A stretch of 10,178 nt of DNA, from positions 1 through 10,178 of the forward strand of contig JAUXEH010000086.1 of NCBI GenBank assembly GCA_030620655.1, written 5' to 3'. This document shows, in pieces, positions 7,198 through 10,178 of this stretch (positions are counted from its first letter, which is position 1; each line of letters opens with the position of its first letter). The notes below the pieces were generated by a model, which saw nothing but the letters and a program-made list of their open reading frames with translations, had not been told where the DNA came from and searched no databases. The position numbers were made by a program, and so were the translations under genes. Source of the DNA: Candidatus Aminicenantota bacterium. GTDB lineage: Bacteria > Acidobacteriota > Aminicenantia > Aminicenantales > Aminicenantaceae.

Positions 7198-7398
7198 TCA
7201 GTCCTCCCTGAGCGCCGCGGTCCCGCCGAATTCGGGCCCGTATTCCCGCATGAGCTGCCGGACTCCCGAGCACCCTTCTCGGCGCGACCTCTCCTTCGGC
7301 ACACCTGCGCGGACAGCCTGTCCGGCCAGCAGTGCGATCCCGCACTGCGTCACAACGTTCATGAAACTTCGCCTTTTGATGGATCCTGCTTCGATCAT
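7198..7398 (-). CDS. Small Tat-signal exported protein, unknown
   Basis: 66 residues. GGAGGATCGGA precedes the ATG at 7398 by a good distance, and the stop is one base before the next start, which supports a real translated gene. The N-terminus SIKRRSFMNVVTQCGIALLAG has the twin-arginine motif (S/T-RR-x-F) and a mildly hydrophobic core, with possible cleavage after AVRA at about residue 31. The mature part would be only about 35 residues and contains a single Cys and CSGVRQLMREYGPEFGG. This recalls short Tat-exported C_GCAxxG_C_C-type proteins, but the full cysteine pattern is absent. It could be a decayed or truncated gene. It is first in the fucosidase operon. Confidence 0.6.
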   Translation of the reverse strand: MIEAGSIKRRSFMNVVTQCGIALLAGQAVRAGVPKERSRREGCSGVRQLMREYGPEFGGTAALRED

Positions 7399-7426
7399 TC
7401 CGATCCTCCGTCTTTTGTGTTCATTG

Positions 7427-7435
7427 AGTATAGCA
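7427..7435 (-). promoter_or_regulatory. Extended -10 promoter of the fucosidase operon
   Basis: The minus strand reads TGCTATACT, an extended -10 with one mismatch, like the sigma gene's TGTTATAGT. The -35 region 17 bp upstream (TAGGCT) is poor. The expected transcript start near 7420 gives a leader of about 20 nt containing the GGAGGA ribosome binding site. A poor -35 with an upstream repeat pair suggests activator dependence. Confidence 0.5.
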
Positions 7436-7485
7436 CAGGCCCCTGATCCAGCCTACTCTTCCGCTCCTGAACTGTCCGGGCAATG

Positions 7486-7516
7486 CGACATATGCCGTCA
7501 AAATACGACATATGCC
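7486..7516. promoter_or_regulatory. Tandem 11-bp direct repeats, candidate operator
   Basis: CGACATATGCC occurs at 7486-7496 and again at 7506-7516, exactly 20 bp apart, i.e. two helical turns. Each contains the palindromic core CATATG. The repeats centre about 71 and 91 bp upstream of the predicted fucosidase-operon start, a normal place for an activator. No regulator gene is in the window. Function is inference. Confidence 0.4.
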
Positions 7517-7533
7517 TGAAAACAATTGACACC

Positions 7534-7782
7534 CAGCCGATTCCGCCTACCGTTGGTATGAACAGGATGTTATCAGAAGGCGGGCCCAGGGAACCAAAAA
7601 GATGGCCAGCACAGCCTAGGAAAGGGAGACGATACCCGCACCTTAAGCCTCAACACAATCGTCTTCCCTTTCCCTTTTTTCTCCTCTTCTTCCGCTGAAG
7701 CCGCCGCACTTATCCGCAATTCAGTCGCCCTTTTTCGCTTCACCTGTGATAAAATCTTCCAAAGCTGGAGTAAAAAAAGCAC
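7534..7782. other. Non-coding stretch between operon promoter region and structured element
   Basis: No convincing gene on either strand; the one minus-strand frame (7573-7782) is low-complexity and lacks a ribosome binding site. It holds the hairpin at 7619-7680. A possible extended -10, TGTGATAAAA at 7745-7754, points toward the structured element; it is weak and lacks a -35. AAAAAA near 7772 and TTTTTT at 7788 could pair around ACCGGT. Confidence 0.5.
7619..7680 (+). terminator. Orphan intrinsic-terminator-like hairpin
   Basis: GGAAAGGGAGACGAT (7619-7633) pairs with 7658-7673 over 15 bp with one bulged T, enclosing a 24-nt loop; TTTTTT follows at 7675-7680. The T-tract is on the plus strand, yet no plus-strand gene lies upstream. 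It may end an unannotated small RNA begun near 7530-7560 (TTGACA at 7526 without a good -10). The large loop is unusual for a terminator. Confidence 0.5.
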
Positions 7783-7808
7783 CGGTATTTTTTATGAATA
7801 GTTCAGGC
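7783..7808 (+). repeat. 26-bp direct repeat, left copy
   Basis: It differs from the right copy at 7983-8008 by one base (fourth position, T versus C). The shared core is TTTTTTATGAATAGTTCAGG. The two copies are exactly 200 bp apart and delimit one unit of the structured element. The left copy supplies the left arm of the long hairpin. Confidence 0.9.
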
Positions 7809-7993
7809 GCCTGAGTTATTCACGAGTCGAGGTTGCGGCAGCGACGAGGAAGCGGCCCATGAAGCTGTAGATATCTACCGCGAATGGGCTGCAACGAAGT
7901 CGATGTGGTAAGATCGGCTCGCCCGGAGGGTAAGAATTGCCGATATTCGAATGAAATCAGTCCTTTGTATTTTAGAATAGATCGGCATTTTTT
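7794..7993 (+). ncRNA. Structured RNA element, HEARO/omega-RNA-like, without an IscB gene
   Basis: Plus-strand pairing seen by eye: hairpin 7796-7808/7809-7821, 13 pairs fully complementary if two G-U are allowed; closing stem 7823-7830/7914-7921, 8 pairs with one G-U; stem 7832-7836/7891-7895 stacked directly on 7854-7860/7884-7890, leaving a 17-nt bulge (7837-7853); hairpin in the 12-nt palindrome 7867-7878; CCC/GGG at 7922-7930; and terminator-like stem 7938-7944/7981-7987 followed by TTTTTT and ATGA at 7994. G-U pairs favour the plus strand as the RNA. HEARO RNAs are the omega RNAs of IscB-type elements, about 150-200 nt, multistem, and insert next to ATGA or GTGA. No HNH/RuvC ORF is present. 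The alternative is a cis-regulatory leader of the creatininase gene. Structured RNA is likely; the family assignment is moderate. Confidence 0.55.
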
Positions 7994-8008
7994 ATGAATA
8001 GTTCAGGC
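7983..8008 (+). repeat. 26-bp direct repeat, right copy
   Basis: Second copy of the repeat at 7783-7808. Its first part forms the right arm and T-tract of the terminal stem of the element. Its second part (ATGAATAGTTCAGGC) is a left hairpin arm with no right arm, because the ribosome binding site AAGGAGGT follows at once. It may be the stub of a second tandem unit. Confidence 0.9.
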
Positions 8009-8022
8009 AAGGAGGTCTGACC

Positions 8023-8856
8023 ATGAAAAAAAGACATGTTTCGGTGATCATTGTCCTTTCTATCCTGCTGCTGAACGGTTCCTTCACAGGGCAGAACCCG
8101 GACGTTCCCTCGACACGCGAGATGAACCTTATCACCTGGCAGGAGTTCTCCAGCTTTGTGCCGGAGAAGATCGAGACCGTCCTGCTCCCCGTCGGGTCCA
8201 TCGAGCCGCACGGCGTCATCCCCAACGGGACGGACAACCTGGCACCTCAGGCCATGAGCCGGGAGATCGCGCCTCGGGTGGACGCCTTGATCGCGCCCAC
8301 GCTCAATTACGGGATCACCGAGACCATGGCGGCCTATCCCGGTGCCATCTCGGTCAGGGCGGACTCCTATGCCCCGTTCATCGAAGACATCCTGAGGGGC
8401 CTGGCCGCCAACCGGTTCAAGAACATCATCATCCTTAACGGTCACGGAGGAAACACGGCCGCCCTCAAGCAGGCGGCCACCACCGTCTCCAACCAATGCC
8501 GCGTGCGCATCCTGGTCGTCAACTGGTGGTCGCTGGCGTCGGAAGACACATTCGCTGTTTTCGATCAGAACGGAGGCCATGCCGGAAACAACGAAACCGC
8601 CTACATGCAGGCCGTGGTCCCCGAGCACATCCATCCGGAGCAGTACGATCCGGAAATGGCGGTTGTGAATCCCGCCGGAAACGCCTGGTATGCCGTTCCC
8701 GTGGCCGCCTCGATCCTGCTGTATGAGAAAGGCCAGGGGTATCCGACTTTTGACAGGAAACAGGCCGAGGAATACTTCCGACGGGTTAACGATCGAGTCG
8801 CCAATCTTATCGAAGAGATCATCCGGAAGTGGGACAAGGCCGGATTGTACCGCTAG
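8023..8856 (+). CDS. Creatininase-family amidohydrolase, exported
   Basis: 277 residues from an ATG with a perfect AAGGAGGT 6 nt upstream. Residues 1-23 are a signal peptide (MKKRHVSVIIVLSILLLNGS), unusual since many family members are cytoplasmic. The metal-site pattern is complete: Glu61-x-His63 in PVGSIEPHG, Asp71 in NGTD, His141 in ILNGHGGN (137-144), and Glu191 in GGHAGNNET. The fold is the creatininase alpha/beta type with two divalent metals. Family members hydrolyse cyclic or linear amides (creatinine, formamides in flavin/deazaflavin synthesis, MftE peptide cleavage). Secretion argues against a cofactor pathway and for an extracellular amide. Its ribosome binding site is immediately downstream of the structured element, which could control it. 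A TAGAAT at 7973-7978 is a weak candidate -10. The stop shares CTAG with the convergent gene. Confidence 0.92.
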   Translation: MKKRHVSVIIVLSILLLNGSFTGQNPDVPSTREMNLITWQEFSSFVPEKIETVLLPVGSIEPHGVIPNGTDNLAPQAMSREIAPRVDALIAPTLNYGITETMAAYPGAISVRADSYAPFIEDILRGLAANRFKNIIILNGHGGNTAALKQAATTVSNQCRVRILVVNWWSLASEDTFAVFDQNGGHAGNNETAYMQAVVPEHIHPEQYDPEMAVVNPAGNAWYAVPVAASILLYEKGQGYPTFDRKQAEEYFRRVNDRVANLIEEIIRKWDKAGLYR

Positions 8857-9716
8857 TGACACCACTCCTGGCGGAGGTAGGCGCCGACCGCCTTGCCGAT
8901 CTGAGATACGCTCTCATTGATGGCCAGAAAATCCAGATCCCCCCTGCGCAGCAGGTCTCCGGCCACGGTAAGTCCGGATTGGATCTGGAGCAGATAGGGT
9001 GAGAGTTTGTCATAGAACTGGGGATCGTCGAACTCCGGATTGTCGGAATAAACGGCCTTGTACATGAGCTCGTTCTTGCCGTTGCGAATCTCCGTGAGCA
9101 GGTCGTCGATTTCATGCAGGGCATCCAGCACCCACTCTTTTTCGCCGTCCGCCAGCACTGTCAGGCCGTCGGACAGTTTTTCCGGAAGGGCCTTCAGCCG
9201 GTACCGTATAGCCTCCTGATCCAGAGGCGTGCGGACCTGATAGGTGATCGCCGTGGGATCGGTTTTCAGCCACCACTCGAAATAATGGGCCGCGCTGCAG
9301 AAGAATTTTTTTTCCTGGTCCAGCATCAGGATGATCGATTCCTCCCTGGCCTCTCCGCATACGGAACAGATCCCGGCCTCACCCTGCAGAGGCCTCACGA
9401 GACGGAAATAAGGGATGCGGAAATAGTGTCCTGACCCTTGAGGGGGAACCAGCTCGGCGGGAAGCCTGATGTCTTCAGCCAGGGGCTTGGAGTCGAAAGA
9501 AACATGCACCGACGCCCAGATGGGGCCGCGAGGCCTCTTCAACCAGAGAGGATTCCGGATGGGATGGTTGTTACAGTACGTCCCATACGGGTCCTGGATC
9601 ACAAAGTCACGGACATCACAGAAAAACCTCGCATTCTTGGGGGCAGGGGCCAGTTCTCCTTTGTTCACGCCGTTGAAGGGGCATGTGCCACAGCAGTCGT
9701 TTCCTCCGTTGTTCAT
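8853..9716 (-). CDS. Cysteine-rich protein with two putative metal-binding Cys clusters, unknown
   Basis: 287 residues. The start at 9716 is preceded by GGAGGA; a longer frame from 9743 lacks a ribosome binding site. An N-terminal Cys set (Cys8/9, Cys12 in CCGTCPFNG, Cys33, Cys48 in DPYGTYCNNHP) could bind zinc or an iron-sulfur centre. A second set is Cys117-x-x-Cys120 (ICSVCGEA) with Cys140 and His144 (KFFCSAAHYFEWW), arranged like a zinc ribbon or treble clef. The C-terminal third (about 180-285) looks helical: EWVLDALHEIDDLLTEI and SVSQIGKAVGAYLRQEW. No signal peptide, so a cytoplasmic protein. I do not recognise the family. It overlaps the creatininase stop tail to tail by 4 nt. Confidence 0.8.
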   Translation of the reverse strand: MNNGGNDCCGTCPFNGVNKGELAPAPKNARFFCDVRDFVIQDPYGTYCNNHPIRNPLWLKRPRGPIWASVHVSFDSKPLAEDIRLPAELVPPQGSGHYFRIPYFRLVRPLQGEAGICSVCGEAREESIILMLDQEKKFFCSAAHYFEWWLKTDPTAITYQVRTPLDQEAIRYRLKALPEKLSDGLTVLADGEKEWVLDALHEIDDLLTEIRNGKNELMYKAVYSDNPEFDDPQFYDKLSPYLLQIQSGLTVAGDLLRRGDLDFLAINESVSQIGKAVGAYLRQEWCH

Positions 9717-9760
9717 GAATCCTCCATAGGAAATTAGTCGCACGGGGATTCAATAAATCG

Positions 9761-9800
9761 TCAATGAAAAAGTCAGGCTCCTGAACTATTCATAATAAAT
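9761..9800 (-). repeat. Dispersed palindrome copy, also terminator-like for the permease gene
   Basis: On the minus strand, directly after the permease stop, it reads TTATTATGAATAGTTCAGG, then AGCCTGACTTTTTCATTGA. The first part matches 7789-7807 with one change, and the second resembles the hairpin's right arm. TCAGG/CCTGA plus CTTTTTC makes a weak intrinsic terminator for the permease transcript. The downstream stems of the full element are absent. Confidence 0.7.
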
Positions 9801-10178
9801 TATCGGGTGGTTTCCCGGTCGGCTTTCCTTTTCCAGTAGAAATAGGCCGGCAGTCCCACCGAAATGATGATCAGCCCGGCCAGGGCGTTCCAGAACTCGT
9901 TGATCAGGGTGTTGAGGGAGATGAGCACAGCCGCGAAGATGAATATGATCGGCGTGAACGGGAAACCGAATACGCGATAGGGGCGTGGCAGGTCGGGCCG
10001 TTTCCTGCGCAGGATTATCACCGCCCCCGCGGTGAGGGCGAAAAAGATCCACTGGCCGAAGATCACATAGGTGAACAGCTGCTCGAACGTTCCCGACAGG
10101 CTGAGCACGATGCTCCAGGCCCCGAGCGCCAGGATGGAGACATGCGGGGTCAGGAACCGGGGGTGGACATCGGCCGTC
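9800..10178 (-). CDS. APC-superfamily amino acid permease, C-terminal part
   Basis: The last 125 codons of a gene whose start lies beyond the right edge; the frame is open to the end of the window. The piece begins TADVHPRFLTPHVSILALGAW, the cytoplasmic loop with HPRFxTP typical of LAT/APC exchangers. A helix with GTFEQLFTYVIFGQWIFFALTAG follows, then the loop RRKRPDLPRPYRVFGFP, very characteristic of this family. Two closing helices come next (FTPIIFIFAAVLISLNTL and ALAGLIIISVGLPAYFYW) and a basic tail ending in TTR. It moves amino acids across the inner membrane; substrate unknown. A palindromic repeat that may serve as terminator follows the stop. The GTG at 10108 is internal, not the start. 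Confidence 0.9.
   Translation of the reverse strand, partial: TADVHPRFLTPHVSILALGAWSIVLSLSGTFEQLFTYVIFGQWIFFALTAGAVIILRRKRPDLPRPYRVFGFPFTPIIFIFAAVLISLNTLINEFWNALAGLIIISVGLPAYFYWKRKADRETTR

Noticed and set aside
7463..7473. GCTCCTGAACT, identical to 9777-9787 in the palindrome copy
   Set aside because: Eleven bases with no palindrome or flanking similarity; likely chance.
7573..7782. 69-codon minus-strand frame in the intergenic region
   Set aside because: Low complexity (AEEEEKKGKGK), no ribosome binding site, and it overlaps the hairpin at 7619-7680.
7783..8008. Direct repeats read as a minimal CRISPR
   Set aside because: Only two copies 200 bp apart, a spacer far too long and structured, and no cas gene.
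7972..8865. 297-codon minus-strand frame opposite the creatininase gene
   Set aside because: It covers a clear creatininase on the other strand and also the structured element; no recognisable motif or ribosome binding site.

Overview
The window is about 10 kb of GC-rich (roughly 58-60%) bacterial chromosome. It holds eleven confident protein genes, two less certain small ORFs and several non-coding elements. The mix is secreted glycoside hydrolases (GH2, GH29), a secreted creatininase-fold amidohydrolase, a secreted subtilase, a sigma-70 factor without region 1.1, and small membrane proteins with DUF456 and DUF2752-type motifs. It suggests an uncultured heterotroph that degrades polysaccharides or glycoproteins, perhaps in the Acidobacteriota/Aminicenantes neighbourhood. 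That placement is only inference from gene content; no marker gene here fixes the phylum. No phage, IS transposase, CRISPR array, tRNA or rRNA was seen.

Layout. 1-1332 (minus): a partial exported GH2 enzyme, preceded by a DUF456 membrane protein. 1465-2898 (plus): exported S8 serine peptidase. 2912-3822 (minus): a two-gene membrane operon (DUF2752 protein plus a small four-helix-type membrane protein). 3956-5362 (plus): RpoD-type sigma factor with an extended -10 promoter. 5390-7398 (minus): a likely three-gene operon of a small Tat-signal protein, an alpha/beta-barrel-like protein and a GH29 alpha-L-fucosidase, with an extended -10 promoter and two 11-bp direct repeats 20 bp apart upstream. 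7399-8022: a 624-bp non-coding block with an orphan terminator-like hairpin and a 200-bp structured element. 8023-8856 (plus): exported creatininase-family hydrolase. 8853-9716 (minus): an unrecognised cysteine-rich protein whose stop overlaps that of the creatininase gene. 9800-10178 (minus): C-terminus of an APC-superfamily amino acid permease.

The most interesting item is the element at about 7794-7993. It can fold into a long 5' hairpin, a closing stem, a coaxially arranged internal stem pair and a terminal hairpin, with several G-U pairs. It ends in a GC stem plus T-tract followed by ATGA, and it is bounded by a 26-bp direct repeat whose copies are exactly 200 bp apart. Size, multistem layout and the ATGA flank recall HEARO/omega RNAs of IscB-type mobile elements, but no IscB ORF is present, so it would be a stand-alone RNA. 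It also sits just upstream of the creatininase ribosome binding site and shows two mutually exclusive pairings, so a cis-regulatory leader is the main alternative. Degenerate pieces of its 5' palindrome occur near 838, 1441 and 9761-9800, marking it as a dispersed repeat family.
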